From Mycobacterium haemophilum DSM 44634 (GTDB lineage Bacteria; Actinomycetota; Actinomycetes; Mycobacteriales; Mycobacteriaceae), in contig NZ_CP011883.2 of NCBI RefSeq assembly GCF_000340435.2, positions 2,650,687-2,714,686 on the forward strand: a stretch of 64,000 bases of DNA, in the 5' to 3' direction. Below the pieces are notes generated by a model. That model searched no databases, had not been told where the DNA came from, and saw only the letters and a list, made by a program, of their open reading frames with translations. The position numbers and the translations under genes were made by a program. Below, piece after piece: positions 1 to 8,559 of this stretch (position 1 is the stretch's first letter; each line of letters begins with the position of its first letter).

Positions 1-1028
1 GCGTAGGCACCAATGACATCAGTGGTCCGTAGCGTCGCCCCCAACGCGGTGTTCACCGTGTCCAGCAGAAACGTGATCTCCTCCGAAGAGGGTTCGGGCA
101 CATCGGGAATCGGGCCTGGAGCCGCTTCGTCGGTCAACCCAAGGTAGACCCGATTTAGCTGTTCAGGCATGGCGAACACGAAGCGGTTGAGCTCACCAGG
201 AATCGGAATCGTCAGCGCTGCAGTCGGATTGGCGAACGAGCTGGCATCAAAGACAAGGTGGGTTCCACGGCTAGGCCGCAACGTCAGCGATGGGTCGATC
301 TCGCCGGCCCACACCCCGGCGGCGTTAATGACGGCAGCGGCCGATACCTCGAACGACTGTCCGGTGCGCTGGTCAGTCAACCGCACCGAGGTGCCGGTGG
401 CCTCGGATGCGGCCACGTAGGTGAGGATCCTGGCGCCGTGTTGCGCCGCGGTGCGCGCGACCGCGATGACCAGTCGGGCGTCATCGATCAATTGCCCATC
501 GTAGGCGAGCAATCCACCGTCAAGACCATCACGTCGAACCGCAGGAGCCATGTCCACGACGCGCTGGGCCCCAACCCTGCGCGATCGCGGCAGCGTCGAC
601 GATGGTGTACCCGCAAGCATCCGCAGCGCGTCGCCGGCGAGGAATCCGGCACGTACTAGCGCTCGCGTGGCGTGACCCATCGACGGCAGCAATGGAACCA
701 GCTGCGGCATCGCGTGAACGAGATGAGGGGCGTTGCGCGTCATCAAGATTCCGCGCTCGATGGCGCTGCGCCGGGCGATTCCCACGTTGCCGGTCGCCAG
801 ATAGCGCAGACCGCCATGGACCAGTTTGGAACTCCAGCGGCTGGTGCCAAACGCCAGATCATGCTTTTCGGCCAGCGCCACCCGCAGGCCGCGCGACGCG
901 GCATCTAGGGCAATTCCGACGCCGGTGATGCCTCCTCCGATCACGATGACGTCGGGCCGCTCGCCGTCGGCGAGCGCCTGCAGGTCGGCCGCGCGACGCG
1001 CGGCGTTGAGCGCCGCCGGGTTGGTCAT
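1..1028 (-). CDS. glpD1: FAD-dependent glycerol-3-phosphate dehydrogenase, 3' end cut by window edge
   Basis: Reading the minus strand from ATG at 1028 gives MTNPAALNAARR followed by a dinucleotide-binding GGGITG motif within the first 40 residues and the stretch SRWSSKLVHGGLRYL, both typical of GlpD flavoproteins that oxidise glycerol-3-phosphate to dihydroxyacetone phosphate at the membrane. About 342 codons are present; the C-terminus lies beyond position 1. The start codon overlaps the stop of the upstream TetR gene (TGATG at 1030-1026), so the two are translationally coupled. The order TetR-GlpD opposite an AGPS-like flavoprotein matches M. tuberculosis Rv2249c-Rv2251, which supports the symbol glpD1. 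Confidence 0.9.
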   Translation of the reverse strand, partial: MTNPAALNAARRAADLQALADGERPDVIVIGGGITGVGIALDAASRGLRVALAEKHDLAFGTSRWSSKLVHGGLRYLATGNVGIARRSAIERGILMTRNAPHLVHAMPQLVPLLPSMGHATRALVRAGFLAGDALRMLAGTPSSTLPRSRRVGAQRVVDMAPAVRRDGLDGGLLAYDGQLIDDARLVIAVARTAAQHGARILTYVAASEATGTSVRLTDQRTGQSFEVSAAAVINAAGVWAGEIDPSLTLRPSRGTHLVFDASSFANPTAALTIPIPGELNRFVFAMPEQLNRVYLGLTDEAAPGPIPDVPEPSSEEITFLLDTVNTALGATLRTTDVIGAY

Positions 1029-1597
1029 CAGGACAGGTATCCGTTCAGCGAGTAGGCGAGTTCGGTGGCCAGCGCGTCGGCATCAAGAATCGGCCGAACG
1101 ATCTGCTCCGACTGAATGGTCGACTGGGCGATCAGCAACACCATCGTGGCCATCTGCAGGGGGTCGCCGGTGCGGACGCTGCCGTGCCGCTGGGCCACTC
1201 GCAACCGGTCTGCAAGAGCGTCGATCAACATCTGCTGACTAGCCCCGAGGCGTTCGGTGATGTAGATCGGCGCCAGCTCCGAGTGCATCACCGACATCAC
1301 CAGTTTGTCCTGACGCAGCAGATTAGCGACCGTAACAATCTGGTGCACAAGCGATTCGCGGTCGTCGCCGAGCAATGGCGCGTCGCGCAGCACGCCGGTG
1401 ATGCGCTTGGTCAGCAGCGCCGCCACGATCGACCGGGTATCGGGCCACCGCCGGTACACCGTTGGCCGGCTCACACCCGCGCGCCGCGCTATCTCGGCAA
1501 GGGTCACCCGGTCCACGCCGAAATCGACGACACAGCTGGCCGCTGCCCGCAGTATCCGCTCCGCGGTATCCAATGGAGCGTTACTAATTGACAGCAT
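1028..1597 (-). CDS. TetR-family transcriptional regulator (Rv2250c-like)
   Basis: The 189-residue protein starts MLSISNAPLDTAERIL and has an N-terminal TetR helix-turn-helix at about residues 25-60 (AEIARRAGVSRPTVYRRW) followed by an all-helical ligand domain. A longer upstream frame exists, but the start at 1597 sits exactly in the divergent promoter region and gives the usual family length. It is coupled to glpD1 by a one-base overlap and is divergent from the AGPS-like/dagK operon. Local autoregulation and control of the divergent glycerolipid genes is a reasonable inference from the inverted repeats overlapping its start codon. Confidence 0.88.
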   Translation of the reverse strand: MLSISNAPLDTAERILRAAASCVVDFGVDRVTLAEIARRAGVSRPTVYRRWPDTRSIVAALLTKRITGVLRDAPLLGDDRESLVHQIVTVANLLRQDKLVMSVMHSELAPIYITERLGASQQMLIDALADRLRVAQRHGSVRTGDPLQMATMVLLIAQSTIQSEQIVRPILDADALATELAYSLNGYLS

Positions 1598-1612
1598 ATG
1601 TAATACTGTAAC
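1580..1612. promoter_or_regulatory. Divergent promoter with nested inverted repeats, likely TetR operator
   Basis: Two nested inverted repeats lie between the TetR gene and the flavoprotein gene. The outer pair is GTTAC (1580-1584) and GTAAC (1608-1612). The inner pair is ACAGCAT (1591-1597) and ATACTGT (1603-1609), with one mismatch. TAATACT (1601-1607) resembles a -10 box for the plus-strand operon. Overlap with the TetR start codon suggests autorepression. No binding data are visible from sequence. Confidence 0.55.
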
Positions 1613-1644
1613 GCATGGCCCATGTTGAGGAACTCCTTCCGCCG

Positions 1645-3234
1645 ATGAAATGGAACGCGTGGGGAGATCCGGCCGCAGCCACACCACTTTCCGAGGGGAT
1701 CCGGTCTTTGCTAAAGCAGGTCCTGAACCTCGCGGAGCGAGAAGAAACCGAGCTTGATCCCGACCAGGTGCAGCTGCGCCCCTGCGCGTTATCGGAAGCG
1801 GATCACGATGCGCTGGCCGCGATCGTGGGCGCCGATTACTGCCGCACCTCCGACCGCGACCGGTTGTTGCACGCCGGCGGCAAGTCCACCCCGGACATGT
1901 TGCGGCGACAGGACACCGGAGTCCAGGATGCACCCGACGCGGTGTTGCTGCCCGGCGGCCCCGCAGGTGAGGACACCGTCGCCGCCATTTTGCGTTACTG
2001 CTCCGAGCACGGCATCGCGGTCATCCCGTTCGGAGGTGGCACCAACGTCGTCGGTGGGCTCGACCCATCCCGCGGCGGGTTCGATGCTGTGGTTTCCCTG
2101 GATTTGCGGCGTTTCAATCAGCTGCTCGCCCTCGATGAGGTGTCCGGCGCGGCCGAGTTGGGCGCCGGCGTCACCGGACCAGAGGCCGAACGTCTGCTCG
2201 GCGAACACGGTTTCTCGCTCGGCCATTTCCCACAGAGCTTTGAGTTCGCCACCATCGGTGGCTTCGCGGCGACCCGGTCGTCTGGCCAAGACTCGGCTGG
2301 CTACGGCCGGTTCAACGACATGATTCTTGGGCTGCGAATGGTCACCCCGGTGGGCACCATGGATGTGGGTCGCGCGCCCGAATCGGCCGCGGGTCCCGAT
2401 CTGCGACAACTGCTGATCGGCTCCGAAGGCACCTTAGGCGTCATCACCCAGGTGCGGCTGCGCGTGCATCGCGCGCCGCAGGCCGTCCGTTACGAGGCGT
2501 GGTCGTTCCCGGATTTCGAGACCGGGGCTGCGGCGCTGCGGGCCGTCACTCAAAATGCCACCGGTCCCACCGTTATTCGGCTCTCCGATGAGGCCGAGAC
2601 GGGAGTCAACCTGGCCACCACCGAGTCGATCGGCGAAAGCCAAATCACCGGCGGCTGCTTGGGAATCACCGTGTTCGAAGGCACCAAGGAACACGTCGAG
2701 AGCCGGCACGCCGAAACCAGTGCGCTGCTGGCGGCCCAAGGTGGCAGATCGCTGGGCGAGGGGCCGGCACAGGCCTGGGAGCGCGGCCGATTCGCCGCGC
2801 CATATTTGCGCGACGCCCTGCTCGCCGCGGGCGCGCTCTGCGAGACGCTCGAGACCGCCACCGAATGGTCCAACATTCCCGCGCTGAAGGCCGCGGTCAC
2901 CGAAGCGCTGACCACGTCGTTAGCCGCCTCAGGCACACCGGCTCTGGTGATGTGTCACGTGTCGCACGTGTACCCCAGCGGCGCTTCGTTGTACTTCACA
3001 GTCGTCGCCGGGCAGCGGGGCAATCCGATCGAGCAGTGGCGGGCCGCCAAGAAGGCCGCTTCGGATGCGATCATGGCCACCGGCGGAACCATCACCCACC
3101 ACCATGCGATCGGCACCGACCACCGGCCCTGGATGCGCGATGAGGTGGGCGATCTGGGTGTGCAGGTGTTGCGTGCGGTCAAGGCGACGTTGGATCCAGC
3201 CGGAATTCTCAATCCCGGCAAGCTGATTCCGTGA
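1645..3234 (+). CDS. AGPS-like FAD-linked oxidase/alkyl-DHAP synthase family (Rv2251-like)
   Basis: The protein has an FAD-binding PCMH domain with PFGGGTNVVGG near residue 130 and a C-terminal FAD-oxidase domain with a triple-histidine motif (THHHAIGTDH) near residue 486. The HHH motif is characteristic of alkyldihydroxyacetonephosphate synthases, which exchange an acyl for an alkyl chain on DHAP. I chose ATG 1645 (529 residues) because the resulting start MKWNAWGDP resembles the family N-terminus; ATG 1615 would add ten residues. The next gene overlaps by 4 bp (GTGA), so it is the first gene of an operon with the lipid kinase. The actual substrate in mycobacteria is unproven. Confidence 0.85.
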   Translation: MKWNAWGDPAAATPLSEGIRSLLKQVLNLAEREETELDPDQVQLRPCALSEADHDALAAIVGADYCRTSDRDRLLHAGGKSTPDMLRRQDTGVQDAPDAVLLPGGPAGEDTVAAILRYCSEHGIAVIPFGGGTNVVGGLDPSRGGFDAVVSLDLRRFNQLLALDEVSGAAELGAGVTGPEAERLLGEHGFSLGHFPQSFEFATIGGFAATRSSGQDSAGYGRFNDMILGLRMVTPVGTMDVGRAPESAAGPDLRQLLIGSEGTLGVITQVRLRVHRAPQAVRYEAWSFPDFETGAAALRAVTQNATGPTVIRLSDEAETGVNLATTESIGESQITGGCLGITVFEGTKEHVESRHAETSALLAAQGGRSLGEGPAQAWERGRFAAPYLRDALLAAGALCETLETATEWSNIPALKAAVTEALTTSLAASGTPALVMCHVSHVYPSGASLYFTVVAGQRGNPIEQWRAAKKAASDAIMATGGTITHHHAIGTDHRPWMRDEVGDLGVQVLRAVKATLDPAGILNPGKLIP

Positions 3235-4160
3235 CCCAATTACGCCAGCGTGAAATCGCCCATGTGACCGCGCTGACCAATCCCCTCTCGGGACATGGCA
3301 GTGCAATAGCGGCAGCGCGACGCGCGATCGCCCGGCTGCAGCAGCACGGCGTGGAGGTCGTGGAAATCATCGGCGATGACGCTGACGATGCGCGGTATCT
3401 CGTCGGCGCGGCACTCGAGAGGGGCACCGACGCGGTGGCGGTGACGGGCGGTGACGGCGTCATCTCCAACGCACTGCAGGTGTTGGCGGGCACCGATATT
3501 CCGTTAGGAATCATCCCGGCTGGAACCGGTAATGATCATGCCCGTGAATTCGGCATTCCCACAAATGATCCCGAAGCCGCCGCCGATATTATCGTCGATG
3601 GCTGGACGAAAACCGTTGACCTGGGCCGGATTCAGTGCGGCGAAGGCAGCAAGAAGTGGGGCAAGTGGTTCGGCACGGTAGCGGCAACCGGATTCGATTC
3701 CCTGGTGACCGATCGCGCCAACCGCATGCGCTGGCCACACGGACGATTGCGCTACTACCTGGCGATGGTCGCCGAACTGTCGCAGCTGCGACTCTTGCCG
3801 TATCGGTTGGTCCTCGACGGAACCCGGGAGATCGACACCGATATCACGCTTGCGGCCTTCGGCAATACCCGCAGTTATGGCGGGGGGCTGCTGATCTGTC
3901 CCAACGCCGATCACACCGACGGCCTGCTCGACATCACCATGGTGAACGAGGCATCCCGGACCAAGCTGATCCGGCTATTTCCCACCGTATTAAAAGGCAC
4001 CCACATCAACCTGAACGAGGTCAGCACGGCGCGCGCCAAGTCAATCCACGTCGAGTGCCCCGGCATCAATGTCTATGCCGACGGTGATTTCGCGTGTCTG
4101 CTGCCCGCCGAGATCTCCGCGGTCGCCGGCGCGCTACAGATCCTTCGTCCCCACCGGTGA
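3231..4160 (+). CDS. dagK: Diacylglycerol kinase-like lipid kinase (DagK, Rv2252-like)
   Basis: This 309-residue protein has a DAGK catalytic domain with the signature GGDG near residue 69 followed by SNAL, and a downstream IIPAGTGND motif; both form the ATP-binding loop of the diacylglycerol/sphingosine kinase fold. The family phosphorylates diacylglycerol to phosphatidic acid, and the M. tuberculosis homologue Rv2252 has been linked to phosphatidylinositol mannoside metabolism. The GTG start overlaps the upstream stop (GTGA). The operon pairing with an ether-lipid-type flavoprotein and a divergent glpD1 suggests a glycerolipid module. It converges with the DUF3145 gene with only 4 bp between them. 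Confidence 0.9.
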   Translation: MTQLRQREIAHVTALTNPLSGHGSAIAAARRAIARLQQHGVEVVEIIGDDADDARYLVGAALERGTDAVAVTGGDGVISNALQVLAGTDIPLGIIPAGTGNDHAREFGIPTNDPEAAADIIVDGWTKTVDLGRIQCGEGSKKWGKWFGTVAATGFDSLVTDRANRMRWPHGRLRYYLAMVAELSQLRLLPYRLVLDGTREIDTDITLAAFGNTRSYGGGLLICPNADHTDGLLDITMVNEASRTKLIRLFPTVLKGTHINLNEVSTARAKSIHVECPGINVYADGDFACLLPAEISAVAGALQILRPHR

Positions 4161-4164
4161 CCGG

Positions 4165-4677
4165 TTAGCCGACCCCACGGCTGAGCCAGGTCACCTCACC
4201 GGCGTCGCCGCCGTCGCGGTACACCTCGAGCGCGTCGTCCCATGCCGTTCCCAGCACCGAGTCCAGTTCGGCGGCAAGTGTGTCGGCGCCGTGAGCCATC
4301 ATTGCCCGCAGGCGCATCTCCCCGACCATGATGTCGCCGTTGGCGCTCATCGACCCGCTCCACAACCCCAGCTGCGGGGTATGACTGAACCGCTGGCCGT
4401 CGACTCCGGGACTGGGATCCTCGGTGACCTCGAACCGCAGCACCGACCACGAGCGCAACGCGTTGGCCAACCGGGCGCCGGTGCCCACCGGTCCGATCCA
4501 GTTGGTGACCGCACGCAGCTGCCCAGGCATCGCCGGCTGCGGTGTCCACACCAAGTTCGCCTTGGCTTGCAGGGTCGACGACAACGCCCACTCGACGTGC
4601 GGGCATACCGCCGCGGGTGAGGCGTGGACATACACCACGCCCGCCGTGGCGTCGGCGAATTGATTCGACGCACGCAT
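4165..4677 (-). CDS. DUF3145 family conserved protein (Rv2256c-like)
   Basis: The 170-residue protein begins MRASNQFADATAGVV and matches the actinobacterial DUF3145 family (recognised from the HASPAAVCPHVEWAL segment and its length). Its function is not known. An AAGGAG ribosome site lies about eight bases before the start at 4677. There is no signal peptide or membrane segment. It ends 4 bp from the converging dagK gene. Confidence 0.85.
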   Translation of the reverse strand: MRASNQFADATAGVVYVHASPAAVCPHVEWALSSTLQAKANLVWTPQPAMPGQLRAVTNWIGPVGTGARLANALRSWSVLRFEVTEDPSPGVDGQRFSHTPQLGLWSGSMSANGDIMVGEMRLRAMMAHGADTLAAELDSVLGTAWDDALEVYRDGGDAGEVTWLSRGVG

Positions 4678-4814
4678 CTGCTACTCCTTCGGTTCCACGA
4701 GGGACGTCTTCCCCAACGACCTGGTGAACCCCAAGAACGGATGCTTGCCGATATTTGTGTGTCTTGCGTGTCTATTGTGCCTTGTGAGACCCGTGTTGCG
4801 CTAGTCTGCAATCT

Positions 4815-5636
4815 CTATCGGGTGTATTCGGACAGCACGGCGTCGGAAATCGCTGGCCACAGCTGCAGTGCCCACTCGCCGAAATCGCGGTCCGTGAGGA
4901 CCACCAGCACCAGCTCCGCCTCCGGATCTGCCCAGATAAAGCCGCCTGATTGGCCGAAATGGCCGTATGTTCGGGCCGAGTTGAGGGTGCCGGTCCAATG
5001 CGGTGATTTCGAATCCTTGATCTCAAAACCCAGTCCCCAATCGTTGGGCCGCTGCACGCCGTACCCGGGCAGCACGCCGTCCAAGCCGGGAAATTGCACA
5101 GACGTCGCGTCGGCGTGCATGTGCGCCGAGACCGTCGCAGGACGCAGCAAGTCAGTAGCGAATGCGGCCAGATCCGCTACCGTCGAGGTCGCCCCAAACC
5201 CGGCGGCCCACGCGCCATCCTCCAGCTTGGTGGCTGCCATCGCCAATGGCTCGAACACCGCCTCGGTGAGATAACGGCCGAATTCGATCCCCGACTCCCG
5301 CTGCACAGTCTCGGCCAGCACCCTAAAGCCGTAGTTGGAATACATCCGACGGGTGCCGGCCGGGGCCATCACGTACTTGGAGTGCATCGCCAAACCCGAC
5401 GCATGCGCCAGTAGATGGCGAACCGTGGAGCCAGGCGGACCGGCCGCAGTGTCGAGGTCGACGACCCCTTCCTCGACGGCGATCTGCGCGGCACGGGCCA
5501 CCAGCGGTTTGGTGACCGAGGCCAGCGCGAACACCTGCTCAGTGTCACCGTGAGCGGCCAGCACGCCGGTGGGTCCGACCACCGCGGCGGCGGCAGCCGG
5601 AACTGGCCAGTCGTCAAGTGCGTCCAGAACAGCCAT
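4815..5636 (-). CDS. Serine beta-lactamase-like hydrolase (Rv2257c-like)
   Basis: The 273-residue protein belongs to the class C beta-lactamase/esterase family. The SxxK nucleophile motif is SVTK near residue 40, and a YSN triad motif sits near residue 99. The start MAVLDALDDWP at 5636 is preferred over the longer frame, which would run into the neighbouring methyltransferase gene. No signal peptide is visible, so it is likely a cytoplasmic esterase or peptidase rather than a secreted penicillinase. It lies 13 bp downstream of the methyltransferase gene on the same strand, indicating co-transcription. Confidence 0.85.
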   Translation of the reverse strand: MAVLDALDDWPVPAAAAAVVGPTGVLAAHGDTEQVFALASVTKPLVARAAQIAVEEGVVDLDTAAGPPGSTVRHLLAHASGLAMHSKYVMAPAGTRRMYSNYGFRVLAETVQRESGIEFGRYLTEAVFEPLAMAATKLEDGAWAAGFGATSTVADLAAFATDLLRPATVSAHMHADATSVQFPGLDGVLPGYGVQRPNDWGLGFEIKDSKSPHWTGTLNSARTYGHFGQSGGFIWADPEAELVLVVLTDRDFGEWALQLWPAISDAVLSEYTR

Positions 5637-5649
5637 TAGGTTAGGCGGG

Positions 5650-6735
5650 TCACTTTGTGGCCCCCTTATAGGCCACGTAGTAGTTGTTGATCGGGTCGGA
5701 CTCGATCTCGACCACCCGCACGTCGTCAAATCCGGCGTCGCCGAGCATCGTGGTGGCCAGCTGCCTTCCCCACACCGCACCCAGTCCGGCACCCTGCAGC
5801 GCCAGAGACACCGTCATGCAGTGCATCAGCGAGGTCGTGTACAGGTAGGTGCTCATCGGGACGTCGACGTTGTCCTCGAGCTGGCTTGACGCCTTGATGT
5901 CGGCCATCAGGAGCACACCACCGGGTCGCAAGGCGCGATAGATGTTTTCCAGCACCCGTGCTGGTTGCGCCTGATCGTGGATGGCGTCGAAGACAGTGAT
6001 GACGTCGTAGGCAGCAGCCTTAGCTAACTGGGCCAGATTGTGGCTCTCAAAGGCCGCGTTTCCCAAACCCAGTCGAGCCGCCTCGGCCGTGCCGACCGCG
6101 ATGGCCTCGTCGGAAAAGTCGAGGCCGGTGAACCGGCTCGCGGGGAATGCCCGTGCCATCACGTTGACCGCGTGACCACTGCCGCAACCGAAATCGGCGA
6201 CGTCGGCTCCAGACCGCAAGCGTTCCGGAAGGCCGTCGACCAAGGGCAGCACCACATCGACGAGCGCTGCATCGAACACCGCACCGCTCGTCTCGGCCAT
6301 CAACGAGTGGAAGCGCGGAAATTCGCTGTAGGGCACACCACCGCCGTCGCGGAAGCACCCGATGATTTGCTGTTCGACCCCGCTGAGCAGCGGAATGAAC
6401 TGAGCCACCAGGGCGAGATTGTCTGGCCCGGCCGCCCGCGTCAGCACGGCCGCGCGGTGGGCCGGTAACGAGTAGGTCTGAGCCTCGGCGTCGTAGTCGA
6501 CGACGTGCCCGGTGGTCACGCCGCCCAGCCACTCCCGGACGTAGCGCTCGTTGAGCCCGGCGGCGTCGGCGATCTGGGTGCTGGTGGCGGGCGGCAGCCC
6601 GGCCATCGTGTCCAGCAGGCCGGTCTGATGTCCGACGCTCATGAGCAGCGCCAGACTGGCGCTGTCGATGGCCGCAACTATTCGCTCGGTGAATGCTTCA
6701 GTGGTTTCGGAGGCGGTCTCGGGTGCTCCATTCAT
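5650..6735 (-). CDS. Winged-helix SAM-dependent methyltransferase (Rv2258c-like)
   Basis: The 361-residue protein has an N-terminal winged-helix dimerisation region (about residues 20-90, GLLDTMAGLPPATSTQIADA) followed by a class I methyltransferase fold with motif I VADFGCGSGHAVNV near residue 178. This layout is typical of small-molecule methyltransferases. The substrate cannot be deduced. It is divergent from mscR with an 82-bp shared promoter region (6736-6817) and is followed by the beta-lactamase-like gene. Confidence 0.85.
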   Translation of the reverse strand: MNGAPETASETTEAFTERIVAAIDSASLALLMSVGHQTGLLDTMAGLPPATSTQIADAAGLNERYVREWLGGVTTGHVVDYDAEAQTYSLPAHRAAVLTRAAGPDNLALVAQFIPLLSGVEQQIIGCFRDGGGVPYSEFPRFHSLMAETSGAVFDAALVDVVLPLVDGLPERLRSGADVADFGCGSGHAVNVMARAFPASRFTGLDFSDEAIAVGTAEAARLGLGNAAFESHNLAQLAKAAAYDVITVFDAIHDQAQPARVLENIYRALRPGGVLLMADIKASSQLEDNVDVPMSTYLYTTSLMHCMTVSLALQGAGLGAVWGRQLATTMLGDAGFDDVRVVEIESDPINNYYVAYKGATK

Positions 6736-6817
6736 ATGCGCTGCTCCTCCTCATCGCTTCGCTCTGCATCGTCACCAGCGCTCATGCTCAGCGACGCTAC
6801 ACCGTAGGTTGGACGCC

Positions 6818-7903
6818 ATGAGTCAGACAGTGCGCGGCGTGATTTCGCGAAAGAAGGGCGAGCCCGTCGAATTGGTGGATATCGTCGTCCCGGATCCCGG
6901 GCCAGGGGAGGCCGTGGTCGACGTCATCGCGTGCGGGGTGTGCCACACCGACCTGACCTACCGCGAGGGCGGCATCAATGACGACTACCCGTTCCTGCTC
7001 GGCCACGAGGCCGCCGGCACGGTCGAGGCCGTCGGGCCGGGCGTGACCACGGTCGAGCCGGGCGACTTCGTGATCCTGAACTGGCGCGCGGTGTGCGGGC
7101 AGTGCCGGGCCTGCAAACGCGGCAGGCCAAACTACTGCTTCGACACGTACAACGCCCAACAGAAAATGACGCTGACCGACGGCACCGAAGTTACCCCGGC
7201 GTTGGGCATCGGAGCCTTCGCCGACAAGACGCTGGTGCACTCCGGTCAATGCACCAAAGTCGATCCCGCGGCCGATCCGGCGGTCGCCGGCCTGCTGGGC
7301 TGCGGGGTGATGGCCGGGTTGGGCGCCGCGATCAATACCGCCGCCATGACCCGCGATGACACCGTCGCGGTGATCGGCTGCGGCGGCGTCGGGGATGCCG
7401 CGATCGCAGGCGCCGCACTGGTTGGCGCCAAGCGGATCATCGCGGTCGACACCGATGACACGAAACTGGATTGGGCCCGCACGTTCGGCGCCACCCACAC
7501 CATTAACGCCCGCGAAATCGATGTCGTCACAACCATCCAGGACCTCACCGGCGGCTTCGGCGTCGACGTAGTGATCGACGCGGTCGGCCGGCCCGAAACC
7601 TGGACGCAGGCCTTCTACGCCCGCGACCTCGCCGGAACCGTTGTGCTGGTGGGTGTCCCGACGCCCGACATGCGCCTGGACATGCCGCTGCTGGACTTCT
7701 TCTCTCATGGCGGCTCACTGAAGTCATCGTGGTACGGCGATTGCCTACCCGAACGCGACTTCCCCACCCTGATTGACCTCTATCTTCAGGGCAGGCTTCC
7801 GTTGGACAAGTTCGTCTCCGAACGCATCGGGCTGGGCGACGTCGAAGACGCATTCCACAAGATGCACGGCGGTAAGGTGCTGCGCTCGGTGGTGATGCTG
7901 TGA
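6818..7903 (+). CDS. mscR: S-nitrosomycothiol reductase / mycothiol-dependent formaldehyde dehydrogenase
   Basis: The 361-residue zinc-dependent class III alcohol dehydrogenase carries catalytic zinc ligands in CGVCHTDL and GHEAAG, the structural zinc loop CGQCRACKRGRPNYC, and an NAD-binding GCGGVGDAAIAGA segment. This matches MscR (Rv2259), which handles formaldehyde and S-nitrosomycothiol using mycothiol in place of glutathione. Start ATG 6818 gives the family length; an in-frame extension upstream is not needed. The next gene overlaps by four bases (GTGA), the same pairing as Rv2259-Rv2260. Confidence 0.95.
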   Translation: MSQTVRGVISRKKGEPVELVDIVVPDPGPGEAVVDVIACGVCHTDLTYREGGINDDYPFLLGHEAAGTVEAVGPGVTTVEPGDFVILNWRAVCGQCRACKRGRPNYCFDTYNAQQKMTLTDGTEVTPALGIGAFADKTLVHSGQCTKVDPAADPAVAGLLGCGVMAGLGAAINTAAMTRDDTVAVIGCGGVGDAAIAGAALVGAKRIIAVDTDDTKLDWARTFGATHTINAREIDVVTTIQDLTGGFGVDVVIDAVGRPETWTQAFYARDLAGTVVLVGVPTPDMRLDMPLLDFFSHGGSLKSSWYGDCLPERDFPTLIDLYLQGRLPLDKFVSERIGLGDVEDAFHKMHGGKVLRSVVML

Positions 7904-8529
7904 TTGAACGGGTGGTCACCCACGGGACCTTCGAACTCGACGGTGGCAGTTGGGAAGTCGATAACAACATCTGGATTGTCGGTGACGATACCGAGGTCGT
8001 GGTTTTCGACGCCGCCCACGCTGCGGCGCCGATACTGGCGGCAGTCGATGGCCGCAACGTGGTTGCGGTGGTGTGCACGCACGGCCACAACGATCACATC
8101 ACAGTGGCTCCCGAGCTCGGCGAAGCGCTCGACGCGCCCGTGCTGCTTCACCCCGGCGATGAGATGCTGTGGCGAATAACGCATCCGAGCAAGGACTTTC
8201 GCACTGTTTTCGACGGCGATACGGTGCGTGTCGCCGGCACCGAGTTGCGAGCGCTACACACCCCGGGCCACTCCCCCGGATCAGTGTGCTGGTATGCCCC
8301 CGAGTTGGGCCCTGGAACGAGTGTGGTGTTCAGCGGCGACACCTTGTTCTCCGGAGGGCCGGGCGCTACCGGACGTTCGTTCTCCGACTTCCCGACAATT
8401 CTGCAGTCCATCTCAGGGCGACTCGGCGTGCTGCCCGGCGACACCGTCGTCCACACCGGCCACGGTGACAGCACCACGGTGGGTGACGAGATCATCCACT
8501 ACGAAGAGTGGGTAGCGCGAGGCCACTAG
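7900..8529 (+). CDS. Metallo-beta-lactamase fold hydrolase (Rv2260-like)
   Basis: The 209-residue MBL-fold protein has the metal site THGHNDH near residue 65, a second-metal histidine in HTPGHSPGSV, and FSGDTLF. Its GTG start overlaps the mscR stop, so it is translationally coupled. By analogy with glyoxalase II-type enzymes that follow thiol-dependent formaldehyde dehydrogenases, it probably hydrolyses an S-formyl or other S-acyl mycothiol; that role is inferred from the pairing. Confidence 0.9.
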   Translation: MIERVVTHGTFELDGGSWEVDNNIWIVGDDTEVVVFDAAHAAAPILAAVDGRNVVAVVCTHGHNDHITVAPELGEALDAPVLLHPGDEMLWRITHPSKDFRTVFDGDTVRVAGTELRALHTPGHSPGSVCWYAPELGPGTSVVFSGDTLFSGGPGATGRSFSDFPTILQSISGRLGVLPGDTVVHTGHGDSTTVGDEIIHYEEWVARGH

Positions 8530-8540
8530 AGCCCGCCTAC

Positions 8541-8558
8541 CCGCGAGCGCGCTCGCGG
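8541..8558. terminator. 18-bp perfect palindrome between convergent genes
   Basis: CCGCGAGCG is followed immediately by its exact reverse complement CGCTCGCGG. It lies between the stops of the MBL gene (8529) and the membrane-protein gene (8560). It has no U-tract, as is common for mycobacterial terminators. A bidirectional terminator role is inferred from position. Confidence 0.5.
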
Positions 8559-8559
8559 T

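Noticed and set aside
258..1242. Overlapping plus-strand frames of 78-138 codons
   Set aside because: They are antisense to glpD1 and the TetR gene, are Arg/Ser/Pro-rich and show no motifs; the minus strand encodes clear proteins.
6641..6817. 59-residue N-terminal extension of mscR
   Set aside because: It overlaps the start of the divergent methyltransferase gene, and the family N-terminus corresponds to ATG 6818.
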